Positions 23,568 to 34,996 are shown, counted from the stretch's first letter. The stretch: DNA of 64,000 nt from Chromobotia macracanthus (GCA_036877525.1 JAZGTH010000004.1:14030001-14094000); one strand, 5' to 3'. The notes: a model not told the origin generated them from the letters alone. Numbers and translations: made by a program.

Positions 23568-24789
23568 GCCATCGCATCTTCTAATTATTACCATTACATA
23601 AAAGCCCCTTCTTCATAGTGTCACTTTGGCTCCTCACCTTCACCTCATTTATGTTTTTCACTTATATAATCATCAATAGTGGAATAGTGGGAATCGGAGC
23701 TCAAGGAGTATCCAGCCGGAGCCCTCCATAGTGGACAGCAAGCCAAGGATTTGAGTGTTACTCTATATTTTAATCATTGTTTTAAAGAAATTTAAAAATA
23801 AAAAATGTTGAAACAAATGTTATCTGGTCTAATATCCTTGTTTATTAATATAGAAACATAATACAGCACTGCTAACTGGTTGAAAATATAAAATGGAGCA
23901 TGTTTAAATTGGACTAACATGGACTGAAAAAATAAACTTAAGATGTGTGTGTATTGAAATGCAGAATACTGAGAAATCCCTAATGGTATAGCATTTGAGG
24001 TGATGATGATACTGTTCAGAGCATTCAGTTTGGACATTTATTGTGTACTCACTGGGAACTAAACCCCATGACATGCTCTACTGCCTCAGCTACTGCAACT
24101 GTAAATGATTTATACTAATTTATTCAATTCAATTCCATTTTATTTATATAGCACTTTTTACAATGTTGCACTGTTTCAAAGCAGCTTTACATATAATGAA
24201 AAGAATGATAATAAAGAACAAACAAATGTCAGACATTTATACTCTCTTAAATATTTAAGCGGATATAAATCTATAATCACGTTTTAAATCAATCAATCGC
24301 ATTCTGTCTAGCCAATCATCTTAAATCACCTCACTCATATTCAGCAAGAGCATATCCAAATATTTTCATAATCCATATTATTGATGAATTGAATAAGAAA
24401 AGTATGAGTGTGAAACAACAGAACACAATCAATGTGGCGAGCCCAGACACCAGAGGGATAACGAGAAAGAGGGAGAGAGAGATTAGGAATTAGAGCTATA
24501 GGAACACCAAAGGACCTAATTCAGGCCAGTGCAGTCACTCCTGTATGGCTTTCATTACAGTGTACAACATTACATGAGTGCAGAGTTAAGACACTGGCTG
24601 GATTTGTATCAAAACTCTGCCTTTATTGACCAAACTAAGGCTCTTTCAAGTCATATGGCAAACACATTTAAGATACTGTCTATTACACATTATTTTGAGG
24701 TTGATATGGTGCCAAAACCAGTTGTTAAGTTAGCACATCAATTCACTAAAAATCAAGTCATTTTTAGTTAATGACATAATTACCACTAA
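23568..24789. other. non-coding stretch with a LINE/SINE-type tail
   Basis: At 24121-24195, ttcaattcaattccatttta followed by tatagcactttttacaatgt and caaagcagctttacat is the reverse complement of a very common fish LINE 3' end with an (ATTGA)n tail. No associated coding sequence is seen beside it. The remainder has no recognised feature. Confidence 0.45.
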
Positions 24790-25935
24790 CAACTCTGACT
24801 TCTAACCTGGACTTTCTAAAGGAAACTTGTTTAGATGACAGCAGCAGCCCTACAGTCTTCAATGAATCAGTCCCACCCTCCGTTTTCAGAGCTGTTAGGA
24901 ATGGTGAAGGAATAGCTGCCCTATTTATAGATATCTTTCAATGCCAGCATTTCTTGATGAGTACCTGTCTTTTGAATACTTGGGTAGTCCATTTACAAGT
25001 GTTTTTCAATTATCTACAGGCCTCCCAAATAACCTCCAGTCTTTGTTTATATATTGTGGTCAATGGGAATCAGGTAAGAGTAATCAGTCCCAGGAATGCG
25101 GCCTCATGGGAATTGTAGTCCAGAACAAACTAGTACTCAGGAGAGGGCTCCCTCTGGTGGTTCGGAGGAAGTGGTACGGGAGCCTCAATTGTAACATAAA
25201 CAACACTGCACATGAACTCTTAACTGTTTTAAACACCTTTGATCTGACCCAGTATGTGCATGATCTCACACAAAATAATGGACACACTCAGGTTCTGCTC
25301 ATTTGCAGGGTCTAAACATTTCATACACCTTTATTATAGATGTGGTACTATCTGGTCATTTCTGCATTTTCTTTGAAATATCAGTTTGCCCTGCCACTGA
25401 AGCTAGACCTCGCTGTAAAAAACAGGTTCATAAATGAGAGCACCAGTGAGCTATTTATGAATGCTATATTTTTGTCATTAGGTATATCTGCTGACTCTGT
25501 TGATGTTCTCCTTGGCAGTTTTAACTTAAAAGTTAAAAATGCTATTAATAACATTGCTCCAGTAAAGATATGGATTATTACTGGCAGGCGTTGGGCATCT
25601 TGGAGAAACAGCACCAGTGTAGAGCATGAAAAGAAAATAAAGTTGAGCATATGTGGTGAAAAAACAAAACTTGTACGTACGTTATAACATCTATAAATAG
25701 TCTTCATGCTTTCAATGTGCAACTAGGCACAGCTAGACAGATCTTCACAAACATTATCCACTGCAACATAAGTAACACTTACACTCTGTTTGCTACTGTA
25801 GAGACACTAACAAACCCCCAAGTCAGGTTCCTAGTGAAATGCTCTCTGACAGCAAACAGAATGAGTCTGCAACTTTTTCATTGAGAGCAATAATATCAGA
25901 CTGGCAGTCAGCATCAACACAGACCTCACCACAAC
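24790..25935 (+). pseudogene. L2/CR1-like LINE endonuclease-linker remnant
   Basis: This is a degenerate non-LTR ORF2. Recognisable pieces are LTTLTSDLDFLKETCLDD, a phenylalanine-rich segment near 24940, VLNTFDLTQYVHDLTQNNGH (endonuclease), then ISADSVDVLL and VKNAINNIAPVK, RRWASWRNSTSV, and LHAFNVQL with TLFATVETLTNP before a frame break. The parts are in the family's order but need frame changes. A piece of a chromovirus LTR (25068-25192) interrupts the endonuclease. No reverse-transcriptase palm remains. Confidence 0.7.
25068..25192 (-). repeat. chromovirus LTR fragment inside the LINE
   Basis: agtaatcagtcccaggaatg, catgggaattgtagtcc and gagggctccctctggtgg are the reverse complement of elements of the chromovirus LTRs at 3477 and 55259 (agaggga, catttcccataat, cctgggactgat). 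It splits LINE coding on both sides. Confidence 0.5.
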
Positions 25936-26121
25936 AACCTCAGAAATTAGTTACTTTTTTAGAATTTTAAACAATTTACGCCAACATCTTAACGGGTGAA
26001 CTTGCAGCCTTCACACACTCCCCACATCCTTCTTTAAAAGGGTTTCATTGTTAATGTTGCAGGTGTCGATTATAAATTGTGTTTTATTGAAAATTCACCC
26101 AAAATCCTTATGTTTTGTTTT

Positions 26122-26148
26122 ATGTATGTATATATATATATATATATA
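26122..26148. repeat. (TA)n microsatellite
   Basis: A run of tatata units of about 20-27 bases in otherwise AT-rich sequence. Confidence 0.85.
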
Positions 26149-26229
26149 TGAGAAGAGAAAAGGAAAATGTATTTTATTGCTGTATTTTTGTATATTGTAT
26201 TTTAACCTGCAAAAGTATAATTTTAACCG

Positions 26230-26790
26230 AGAGAATGCACTATGTCGTCAGCGTGAATGTTAGCCTGTGAAGCGTGACTGCTGATTTCTCTTCTTTGTAT
26301 GAATGTTTAACAGAAGCAGGCAAAAACACGATTGTAACAGGAAACATACTGCATTTTCTGTACTTATGCAGGTACAGTTTGAGTTTTCATGATTTCTCTC
26401 TGTGTGTTCAAACTTGAATTGATTTTATATGTATACAAAATGCTGGTAGTGTTGAATGCATTAAGTAAAGTATGTTACAGAAAACATCTTCTGCATATAT
26501 AGTTATGTTCTAAAAGAAGATATCATTAATTACTGCTGCTTTCTTTATATTAATTCTTTATCTTGTGAAATATGAAATTCTCTGTATTATGAACTCTTGC
26601 TTCTTTCCGCGGGAGGTCTGAGCAGAGCGAGAAGCAGGCAAATGCACGATTGTAACAGGAAACATACTGCATTTTCACTACTTATGCAGATTTCAACATA
26701 AAAGACAACTGAACCAGCAGACTGACTCCAGTGTTTATTTCACACCCCACTTCACAACGCAGAGGGGTAGTTGAGCCGTGACGGGCAGGC
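26230..26790 (+). repeat. LTR-like sequence with internal duplication
   Basis: The words aagcaggcaaa, cacgattgtaacaggaaaca and tactgcattttc occur at 26313-26359 and again at 26632-26676, about 320 bases apart. The second is followed by acataaaagacaactg (TATA-like), as in an LTR promoter. Ends are not defined and no coding neighbour is seen. Confidence 0.35.
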
Positions 26791-26869
26791 TGGCTACATT
26801 AAGAAGCATCTCTTAAAAATAGTAAATACCTCACTGCTTTCAGGCACTTTCTCAGCATCCCTGAAAATG

Positions 26870-27080
26870 TATTGGTTACATATGTCCCCGATAGAGGGAA
26901 TGAGACATTGTCAATGTGGTGACACGGTGTTGGACCTTCGAGAGTACCCTATCGAGTTCCCTTGATAGAGTTTGACAAAACACCCTGCTTTCTATAAGAA
27001 AATTGACCTTAACAAGACTACCTGGATATCTGGGTATAAAAGGGTTTGTGTTGAGGAGCCGAGAGGTTGAGGAGTTGTCT
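26870..27080. repeat. possible DIRS-type terminal repeat
   Basis: ttggttacatatgtccccga, gagggaatgagacattgtca and cctatcgagttccctt have the style of the terminal repeats of fish DIRS elements. A related inverted stretch (aggttacaaacataactaag) occurs at 27781. A TATA-like tataaaagg is at 27036. Confidence 0.35.
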
Positions 27081-27089
27081 TGCTCCTTC

Positions 27090-27815
27090 CATCAATTCAA
27101 TTCAATTGTATTAATATAGCGCTTTCTACAATGTTGCATTGCTTTAAAGCAGCTTTAAAGCAGCTGTGAAAGAAAACAGAAAATTGTCAAACATGTACAA
27201 CACACAAAACAGAATACATGATATTATTGCAAATTTAATTGTTCATTATGAGATGTATGTTAATAAAACTAATTAGGGAAACTAGATTTGTAGTTGGTAT
27301 TAATCAAGTTGTGATGTCATGAATGCATGAATTAATTTTTTGGTGTTTATCATATGAATGCATGAAATATACACTTACCAGTTTTGGAAATGTTTTTTTT
27401 GGAAATATTCTATTTATGCCAACATATTTTTTTCAAGCCTATTTAAGAGAATGCTGTGTTCAGTAGTGTAAAAGGCTGTGCTAGGGTCAAAGAGCGAATC
27501 ATTTGTCACTCTGATGAGAGCAGTCGCTGTTCTATGATATGGAATCAGTCCTGACTGGAAATTCTCGCAGATACAGTTTCTTTAGAGAAAGGAACATGTC
27601 TGTAAGGACACCACCTTTTCCAGTATTTTTTAAATAAAAGGTACATTTGAGATGGATCTGTAATTTACTACTTCCCTGAGATCAAGTTGTTTTTTTATAA
27701 GAATTCTGATGACAGCCCTTTTGTAAGATTTTGGGACACATCCCAACACCAGTGATAAATTAGTCATTCCATCAGAAATTAAGGTTACAAACATAACTAA
27801 GACGTTCCCTTTCAA
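27090..27815 (-). pseudogene. L2-like LINE remnant with 3' tail
   Basis: On the minus strand the frame from 27815 reads VNYRSISNVPFI after LIKKQLDL, the first conserved RT motif of L2-type LINEs. Decayed downstream RT follows to about 27430. At 27090-27170 the reverse complement of the fish LINE tail is present (aattcaattgtattaatata, gcgctttctacaatgttgca). The centre of the RT is deleted. Confidence 0.55.
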
Positions 27816-28829
27816 TCACACACTCAATGTTGTGTCAATGTAATAACGCCAGGGGTCTCTAGACTAAACACCACAACTACTGAACTGTGTTATGGACTCA
27901 AATGGAACAGCTTGCAAGCATAATGTGCCTTAGACTAGTTGTCACCGAGTCCACAACCTTCCAATGCATTGAAAGACATGAAACATCCTGTGCGTAAGGG
28001 ATGGAAATAGGCTTACAAAATGTAATTGCAGAATGAATTCTCTTCAAATGCACTGGGATAGTGAATTTCTCCTCAAGATTAGACCCTGTGGAGAACACAA
28101 CCTACCTAAGAGGAGGTTACATGTGGAATAAATGGACTTCAATGGAAGTACCATATCAGATTATGCCTGGGGGGACTCCCGAAAGGAAGAACCAACCCAG
28201 ATTATTGTCTAGGACAGATGGACAGTTCTGTCTAGGGGAAGACACTAGTTTACCAACAGGAACACAGAATTGTGGAGAGATAATGATATGGGATTACCAA
28301 AGGGAATCATCTTCCATATCCCATCCAGAGGCCAGACATAGAGGTTCCAAAGGTCTGGCATATTGGTCTGGCATATTGCCAATTCATGCCCTGCCCCTGA
28401 GAAAGAAGGTCCTTTCACAGAGGAATCCACCGGGAAGGGGCTATTGAGAGAAGCACTGGGAACCAAGATTAGCTGGGCCAAATAGGGGCCTACATCAAGA
28501 AGTTCCTCCTGCATGTATGTGCAATAAGGCTCACTGGGGGAAAGGCGTACTTGCATAGGCCCCAGGGCCAGCTGTGTGGGCATACATGCCAAGCAAGTCT
28601 CATACAGAAGTCATCTAGCATGATGCTAACATGTTTAAACATCAATTATCATGATGCTAGCATGTTTTAGCACTCGAACCATTCAGGCTTCAAGCATTAT
28701 CCTACTGACCAAGCTCTAAAGAGGCAAAGCCTTCCTGCAGTGGATCTACTGGTAGGAATCTACCAATGAGCCCGCTTTATGCTCAACTGGGCTTCTTGGG
28801 GGTGGAGGACCTCTTGTAGTGGACGTACA

Positions 28830-29340
28830 AATCCAACACTACCCGGAAGACAGCAGTCAGTCAGGAACCAGCTGATCGCTAGCTGCCACTGTCCAACACA
28901 CTACTTCCTTTGCTGACCGGAGGGGGGAAGGCTGAGGACCCTGTTTTCCTTATATCACCCCTCTCCACCAAGTTGATGCATCGAATACTGGAGCAGGCAC
29001 CATATTATGGGCCACCATACATAGGCGCCATAGAATGACCTATGGCCGTGGCTGTCTGTTTGGTGGCTCTGGGAGCCAAATCTGTGGAGCGGCACAGGTC
29101 AGCCACTGCGTCAGGGGAAAGCCCCTCCCCCGATCCAGGTCCTTAAGCAGGTCAGCCTGGTACGCCTGAAATATGGTGACTGTATACTCTGCAGCACTAG
29201 CCTGACCCGCTGTCACATATGCTCTGCCAATCAGACGCGAGGAGACCTGAAATGATCCAACTGGCAGAGTCAGAACCTCTAGGGACAAAGCCCTGCCCTC
29301 TGAGAAATTGCCTGCAAGTGTCCCATCAGCGCGAGGCATC
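28830..29340 (-). pseudogene. DIRS-like retrotransposon ORF1 fragment
   Basis: The minus-strand frame ending at 29040 contains AEYTVTIFQAYQADLLKDLD and then, across frame changes, TKQTA followed by GHSMAPM. This order resembles the Gag-like ORF1 of fish DIRS elements, which use a tyrosine recombinase rather than an integrase. Surrounding 27816-29825 has further short minus-strand frames (for example 29821-29378) that may belong to the same element. No recombinase or RT motif was found, so the copy is partial. The assignment rests on remembered family style and is moderate. Confidence 0.45.
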
Positions 29341-29904
29341 TTGCATGCCTGTGCTCTCGCATTTCCTGCTCAATCGTCTACAAATGCAATTGGAAAGAGA
29401 GAGATACAACTCCAAAATCTCTCAGCATGAGATGAAGGAGAAAGGGCAGGCTCACAGGAGCTTCAGAGTTAAACAGAATCATTAAACTTAAATCGCTTGG
29501 CTCGGCAATCACCGAGCAATCACCAGCTTCTCGAGCCTGTGAAACATGAACTGACAACAGCTCCACATGTGCGGAACAGGCAGGCTGGGGAAGCTCACCC
29601 ACAATCTCGCCTCCCAGCCACATCCTGTGTTTATTTGCTTGCTGGCAGCAGGATGATATCTGACAGATTAGAGAACGCTGACAAGAGCTTCTCTGACTCA
29701 GCTGACCATGCACCCCTTCAGCTGGGAAGCGTGAACGCCTCATGCAGATGCCGCGAAATGAGCCTCCACCTAGCCTCAGCAACGGCGAGAGCTGATCCGC
29801 GAGGCGTCCGCCCAGGCTCATCTTGACAGACAGCCAGATGAGAGTGAAGCGTCTCCAATGAGCAAATCATTGCAAGCATGCAAAACATTGCAAGCATTAC
29901 TTGT

Positions 29905-30247
29905 TGTTTAGCATTGTTTTAATTTAAACATCTATGTTCATCTGCCTGATATAATGGGATAAGAATATCGTGTGTGTGTTTGGGTGTATGCTGTGTCTAC
30001 CTGTTTATAGCATCACACTTCAGATAAAGACTCTTACTTTTGTGGGTTGTCACATAAAATATCTTTTTTTAGGTAAACTTTACATTCAGAACAAGATAAA
30101 CTCTTTACTCTGTGTACTACTACAATACATGTTTCATCACTTTAGACTGTATCTTAAGTTAAATCTGTATAAGAGTTTGCAAAGACTGTTTCATTTTAAA
30201 TATAAAAATAACGATACAGCCATCACAATTCAGTTTTAAAATAGGGG
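29905..30247 (+). repeat. repeat block B, copy 3, first part
   Basis: It matches 21580-21890 (tctatgttcatctgcctgat, taaactctttactctgtgta). It is cut by the chromovirus at 30248 and continues at 35388. With 35840-37015 it forms a large inverted repeat. Confidence 0.65.
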
Positions 30248-30698
30248 TGTAAGGGGGCTGAGGCAGAAGCTGAAGCAGGATCCAGTTGCGGATGTTTATT
30301 GGGGTTATCCATAATCAAAGTCGAAAGTACAGGCAAAGGGTCGTAATAAACATAGACAGTCCAACCATGCAACACAACAAAAGGGAGAGACGTAAATCAG
30401 AGGTCGTAAATCCAGGCAGAGAATCAATATCTAAACAAACAGTCCGATCCAGGTGTCAAACAAAGGGGCTAGGCAAAAATCAGAAAACGAGAACCAGACA
30501 ATAGGTAAAACACAGGAAAGCAGGCAGTAAAAGAGAATGCTTAGTAGTCAGGTGTTAAGCTGGCAATACTTCGCAACGTGGCCATGTGGCAGCAAGGTTT
30601 ATATAGATGCCAAACAGGAAGTAAGTTCAGAGTTCAGGAGAGGGAGCATGAGCAGTCAGTATTCCGGTGAGGGCTCCCTCTGCTGGCGTGATGTTACA
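30248..30698 (-). repeat. chromovirus 3' LTR
   Basis: It begins tgtaaggggg and ends gatgttaca on the plus strand. The pol frame ends inside it at 30656. Its TATA box reads ctatataaac on the minus strand; the other LTR has ctatacaaac. Confidence 0.93.
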
Positions 30699-32029
30699 GA
30701 ACCCCCCCCTCTAGGAGCACCTCCAGGTGCTCTACGTGGGCGTCCCCGTGGGCGTGGTGCTGGACGGTCAGGTCTGGCTCGATGAAACTCCTCCGTGAGC
30801 GAGGGATCCAGAATGTCCTCTGCCGCTACCCACGATCTCTCCTCTGGGCCGTATCCCTCCCAATCCACCAGGTATTGTAACTGACCCCCTCTTCGCCGTG
30901 AGTCAAGCAAGACGTTCACCTTGTAGGCCGGCGTTCCGCCAATGTCCAGCGGTGGCGGTGGCTCCTGCAATATGGCCTCGGGGTCAGCGTCCCGGTGGAA
31001 AGGTTTGAGGAGTGACACATGGAAAGAAGAAGAGATGCGGTAGTCAGCAGGAAGCTCTAATTGGTAAGTGACCTCATTAATCTGTCTTATGATTTTAAAT
31101 GGGCCAACATACCTGGGAGAGAGCTTCCTGCTCGGCAGACGTAGCTTGAGATCCCTCGTGGAGAGCCAGACCCTTTGTCCAGGTTGGTATGGAGGGTGTG
31201 GGTGACGGTGACGGTTAACGTTAATCTCCTGCCTCCTTACAGCGCGTTGAAGCCGTACATGGGCACTGTCCCACACCCTCTCTCTGTTACGAATCCAGTC
31301 GTTAACAGCAGGCACAGACGATGGTTCTCCTGACCACGGGAACAGGGGAGGCTGGTAACCCAGCACACATTGAAATGGTGTGAGTCCTGTAGAGGAGTGC
31401 GTGAGTGAGTTCTGGGCATACTCGGTCCAAGGGAGAAATTCAGCCCAGCGATGTTGTTCGCGGCTGCAGTAAGTCCGCAGGTACCTGCCGATCTCTTGGT
31501 TCAGCCTCTCCACCTGACCGTTTGACTGCGGATGATAGCCAGAGGTTAAACTCACATTGATATCTAAAAGGTTACAAAAGGATTTCCAAACCTGAGAGGT
31601 GAACTGAGTTCCTCGATCTGATACAATGTCTTCAGGTAGACCATAGTTTCGAAAGACATGGTGGAACATGGCTTGAGCAGTCTCCATGGCAGTAGGTAAT
31701 CCTTTTAATGGAACCAGACGACAGGCCTTGGAGAAGCGGTCGACGATGACCAGGATTGTGGTGTAACCATCAGACAGGGGTAAGTCAGTGATGAAGTCGA
31801 TGGAGAGGTGAGACCAAGGTCGTTGGGGAATCGGGAGAGGCTGTAGAAGTCCCGTTGGCAGGTCCCTGGGAGTCTTGGACTGGGCACAGATGGAGCAAGA
31901 CTTGACATAATTGGCCACATCTTTGGTCATTGAAGGCCACCAGAAGGAATTCTGAAATGCCGGGATGTCCCGTGCTGAGTGATGTGTGGACCCACTGGAT
32001 GACCCGGTGACGTAGTGTCTGGGGAACAT
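30656..32029 (-). CDS. pol: chromovirus integrase with chromodomain (3' part of pol)
   Basis: This frame holds most of integrase. From the N-terminus: FQNSFWWPSM and SCSICAQSK (the Cys pair of the zinc-binding domain), the core triad Asp in SIDFITDL, Asp in VSDRGTQF and Glu in NGQVERLN, then the GPF motif in RYVGPFKIIRQ. The C-terminal chromodomain has YLVDWEGYGPEERSWV and a tail ending REPSPEY inside the LTR. The ATG at 32029 is not a true start; coding enters from the upstream pol frame. The frame differs from the preceding pol segment, with HPGI at the end of one and FQNSFWWPS in the other, consistent with a small deletion. Integrase joins the cDNA to chromosomal DNA and the chromodomain biases target choice. 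Confidence 0.88.
   Translation of the reverse strand: MFPRHYVTGSSSGSTHHSARDIPAFQNSFWWPSMTKDVANYVKSCSICAQSKTPRDLPTGLLQPLPIPQRPWSHLSIDFITDLPLSDGYTTILVIVDRFSKACRLVPLKGLPTAMETAQAMFHHVFRNYGLPEDIVSDRGTQFTSQVWKSFCNLLDINVSLTSGYHPQSNGQVERLNQEIGRYLRTYCSREQHRWAEFLPWTEYAQNSLTHSSTGLTPFQCVLGYQPPLFPWSGEPSSVPAVNDWIRNRERVWDSAHVRLQRAVRRQEINVNRHRHPHPPYQPGQRVWLSTRDLKLRLPSRKLSPRYVGPFKIIRQINEVTYQLELPADYRISSSFHVSLLKPFHRDADPEAILQEPPPPLDIGGTPAYKVNVLLDSRRRGGQLQYLVDWEGYGPEERSWVAAEDILDPSLTEEFHRARPDRPAPRPRGRPRRAPGGAPRGGGSVTSRQQREPSPEY
30699..30715 (-). promoter_or_regulatory. polypurine tract of the chromovirus
   Basis: The minus strand reads agaggggggggttc directly before the 3' LTR, the expected plus-strand primer site. 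The run of Gs is adjacent to the LTR's TGT start. Confidence 0.75.
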
Positions 32030-33735
32030 ATTGTTTGGAAGGGGGGCAGTTCGTTGGTGATGGTTCTGTGAGGACGGCCTGGTGAATTTCCTCCATTATG
32101 TCCCAGTAGACCGGAGCAACAAACAAGGCTGGACTTAGGATAGGTTCAGGATTGTAGTTCTGTCGTGGGGGATCATGGCGCCTGGATAGTGCATCTGCCT
32201 TGCTATTCTTGGAGCCTGGACAATAAGTGACTGTAAAATGGAATCGTGAAAAGAACAGAGACCATCTTGCCTGGCGTGAATTCAGACGTCGAGCAGACTT
32301 GACATACTCAAGGTTCTTATGGTCCGTGATAACTTGAAAAGGATGAGCTGCCCCCTCGAGCCAATGTCTCCACTCTTCCATGGCAGCCTTCATTGACAGA
32401 AGCTCTTTGTTTCCCACATCATAATTAAACTCAGCGGGGGTTAGCTTCCGAGAGAAGAAGGCACACGGGAAAAGCTTGGGAGGTTGTCCATGACGTTGAG
32501 AGAGCACGACTCCAATCCCGCAGTCAGAAGCATCGACCTCCACAATGAAGGGGAGTTCTGGATCTGGATGTTTAAGGATGGGGGCCGTCGTGAAGCTGGC
32601 CTTGAGCTTTTGGAAGGCTGCATTGGTGAAAGCGTTCCATGACAACCTCTTGGGTTTTCCCTTGAGTAATGAGGTGAGAGGTGCAGCAATAGAGCTGTAG
32701 TTCCTAATGAAGCGTCGATAGAAGTTAGCAAAGCCCAGGAACCTTTGCAATTCTTTCAACGTGGAGGGCTGCGGCCACTCAGTGACGGCGGATACCTTAG
32801 AAGCATCCATTTCAACGCCCTGGTGGCTGATGTTGTACCCCAGGAATGTTGTCTGCTTCACATGAAACTCACATTTTTCAGTCTTGACATAGAGTTGGTG
32901 ATTGAGAAGCTTGGAAAGAACACTCTTGACGTGAGTGACATGATCCTCTTCATTCAGGGAATAGATTAGGATGTCGTCAAGATATGCGATGACATACTTG
33001 TGGAGGACATCTTTGAAGACTTCATTTATGAAGGATTGGAAGACGGCTGGGGCATTGGCAAGGCCAAAGGGCATAACCAGGTATTCGTAGTGCCCCCTGG
33101 TGGTGAGAAAAGCTGTCTTCCACTCATCTCCGTCCCTGATGCATATCAGGTTATAAGCGTTTCTCAAGTCGAGTTTGGTAAATATTTTGGCCTTCCTGAG
33201 TTGTTCTGGGGCAGAAGGGACTAGAGGCAGTGGATACCTGAATTTAACAGTGACATTATTGAGGCCTCTGTAGTCGATGCACGGACGCAGACCCCCATCC
33301 TTCTTCTCCACGAAGAAGAAGCCGGCTGCAGCGGGAGAAGTAGAAGGACGGATAAAGCCAGCTTCCAGAGCCTCCTTGATGTAGTCCTCCATAGCCTGTG
33401 CTTCTTGGCGTGACAGCGGGTAGACTTTGCTTTTGGGAGGACACATGTTGGGAAGAAGGTCTATAGCACAGTCCCAGTGCCGATGTGGTGGTAACTGTGT
33501 GGCTTTAACCTTGCTAAAGACCTCCAAAAGCTCGTTATAAACCTTGGGGATCTTTGGTTGGGTCAGGCTCAGAGGGCTCCCCATGCTTGTGGACAGACAT
33601 GGACTGGACTGCTTAAGGGTTAGACAATGACTAAAACAGAATGGAGACCAGTGGGTCAGCTCACCCATGCGCCAGGAGATGTGGGGATCATGGCAACTTA
33701 GCCATGGCATTCCTAAAATTATTTCATATTTGGGT
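31957..33735 (-). CDS. pol: chromovirus RT, RNase H and start of integrase (5' part of pol)
   Basis: It continues from gag-protease by an apparent -1 shift at 33728-33734. The first in-frame Met (33710) follows the frame's entry (EIILGMPWLSC). RT motifs are FTKLDLRNAY (first Asp), MPFGLANAPAVFQ, and VIAYLDDILIYS (YLDD catalytic pair). RNase H has EVDASDCGIGVVLSQ, the Glu in GNKELLSMKAAMEEW, and ITDHKNLEY. The last recognisable part is the integrase His pair (HRVIQWVHTS with GHPGI), after which the frame runs on to a stop at 31785 without homology. RT and RNase H look intact, copying the RNA genome within the Gag particle. The break lies just after HPGI. Confidence 0.9.
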
Positions 33736-34996
33736 CGATCAGATATAGAGAGATGTTCTCTTCATGAAAAACCCCAATTTGCATTTTCAGTGATCGGGTC
33801 TGTTCCAGAACTCCTCCTTTGATGGGTTGGTTATTGACAGCCGTAATACTGATAGGTGGAAAGCATGGAATGGTGGGTAGTTGATGTTTCCGGGCGATGT
33901 CCGAGTTGATGAGGTTGAGAGCGGCGCCGGAATCTACTAATGCTGTCAACATAAAAGAACCACTTTCGGTAGAAATCTGTACGGGTAATGTGAAGACTTT
34001 AAATGGATTTTGTGAAAAGTTGTCCACATTCACCCGGTCTTGTGCTGTGAGGGACCTCCGGGTCTTTTGAGGACACTGTGACTTATGATGACCTGGTTCA
34101 CCACAATAAAAGCAGAGGTTGTTGATGAACCTTCGTCTACGCTCGTCCTCAGACAGTCTGGTAGATCCTGCTTGCATGGGCTCGGTAACACATGGTGCCT
34201 CAGGATTCCGAAGTGCAGGTCGTGACATACGGTGGGATGCATGCGCTTGCTTGGGTTTAGGTGAGTTCCTGAGCAAATTATCAATCTTAACAGTCATGTT
34301 AACAAAGTCATTGAAAGAAGATTCCTCACCTCGACATGCCATCTCCAACTGCAATTGGGGACATAGGCTTTCCCGAAACACCCCTTTAAGTGCAGCATCA
34401 TTCCATCCACTCTGAGCTGCAAGAGTCCTGAATTCGACTGCGTGCTCTGCTGCACTATGTGAGCCTTGAGAAAGGTGTAAAAGACGAGACGAAACATCCC
34501 GACCCCCAGCAGGATATTTAAATACTTCTTGGAGTTGTTGCAAAAAATACTCAGGTGAAGATCTAAACTGTTCGTTCGTCTCCCAAACCGCAGCAGCCCA
34601 ATCAATAGCCTTACCAGATAATAGTGACATGATAAAAGAGCATTGATCAGAACTAGCATGAGACTGATCCCCCAACGATTCCAAATAAGTGCATACTTGT
34701 CGAATGAACCCTTTACACCGTTCTGCAGAACCATCAAACTTATCGGGAAGAGCAAGTCTTACCGTGCTCAACGTGGTGGAAGGAGGAGAGCAAAGTCGCT
34801 GGAGCAGTAGTTCATTCGATGCCTGTAAGTTAACTAGCTGTTCGTGGTAGCTGCGTAATAGTTCTCCCTGGTAGACAAATGCAGTTTGCAGCTGTGAAAC
34901 ATCCGCTGGATTGAGGGTAGGCGAAGTATTCTGTAAGGGGGCTGAGGCAAAAGCTGAAGCAGGATCCAGTTGCGGATGTTTATTGGGGTTATCCAT
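33719..34996 (-). CDS. gag: chromovirus Gag-protease
   Basis: The frame is open from 35059; I place the start at the Met at 34996 (MDNPNKHPQ), since the upstream Met segment has no Gag look. Both candidates lie inside the LTR. Gag's capsid region is followed by a zinc knuckle CFYCGEPGHHKSQC (CX2CX4HX4C) that binds genomic RNA. An aspartic protease follows in the same frame, with active-site ALVDSGAALNLI. The stop at 33719-33721 comes a few codons after the slippery heptamer, so protease is completed only by frameshifting. The self-priming site falls within this coding sequence. Confidence 0.88.
   Translation of the reverse strand: MDNPNKHPQLDPASAFASAPLQNTSPTLNPADVSQLQTAFVYQGELLRSYHEQLVNLQASNELLLQRLCSPPSTTLSTVRLALPDKFDGSAERCKGFIRQVCTYLESLGDQSHASSDQCSFIMSLLSGKAIDWAAAVWETNEQFRSSPEYFLQQLQEVFKYPAGGRDVSSRLLHLSQGSHSAAEHAVEFRTLAAQSGWNDAALKGVFRESLCPQLQLEMACRGEESSFNDFVNMTVKIDNLLRNSPKPKQAHASHRMSRPALRNPEAPCVTEPMQAGSTRLSEDERRRRFINNLCFYCGEPGHHKSQCPQKTRRSLTAQDRVNVDNFSQNPFKVFTLPVQISTESGSFMLTALVDSGAALNLINSDIARKHQLPTIPCFPPISITAVNNQPIKGGVLEQTRSLKMQIGVFHEENISLYLIDPNMK
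33728..33734 (-). promoter_or_regulatory. candidate -1 ribosomal frameshift heptamer
   Basis: The minus strand reads C CCA AAT in the gag frame, a canonical X XXY YYZ heptamer, four codons before the gag stop. Shifting back one base enters the pol frame, which then reads into protease and RT without a stop. No downstream pseudoknot was evaluated. Confidence 0.7.
34921..34930 (-). promoter_or_regulatory. self-priming primer-binding site
   Basis: One base inside the 5' LTR, the minus strand reads AATACTTCGC, complementary to GCGAAGTATT at 35258-35249 in the LTR. The latter lies about 30 bases after the TATA box, where the transcript should start. No TGG-type tRNA site is present. Confidence 0.7.

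Noticed and set aside
28061..28447. A 128-codon plus-strand frame as a gene
   Set aside because: It lies opposite short minus-strand frames in DIRS-like debris and shows no recognisable domain.
30286..30504. Identical 72-codon plus-strand frames at 30286 and 34970 as a duplicated gene
   Set aside because: Both are inside the two chromovirus LTRs, so the identity reflects LTR duplication.
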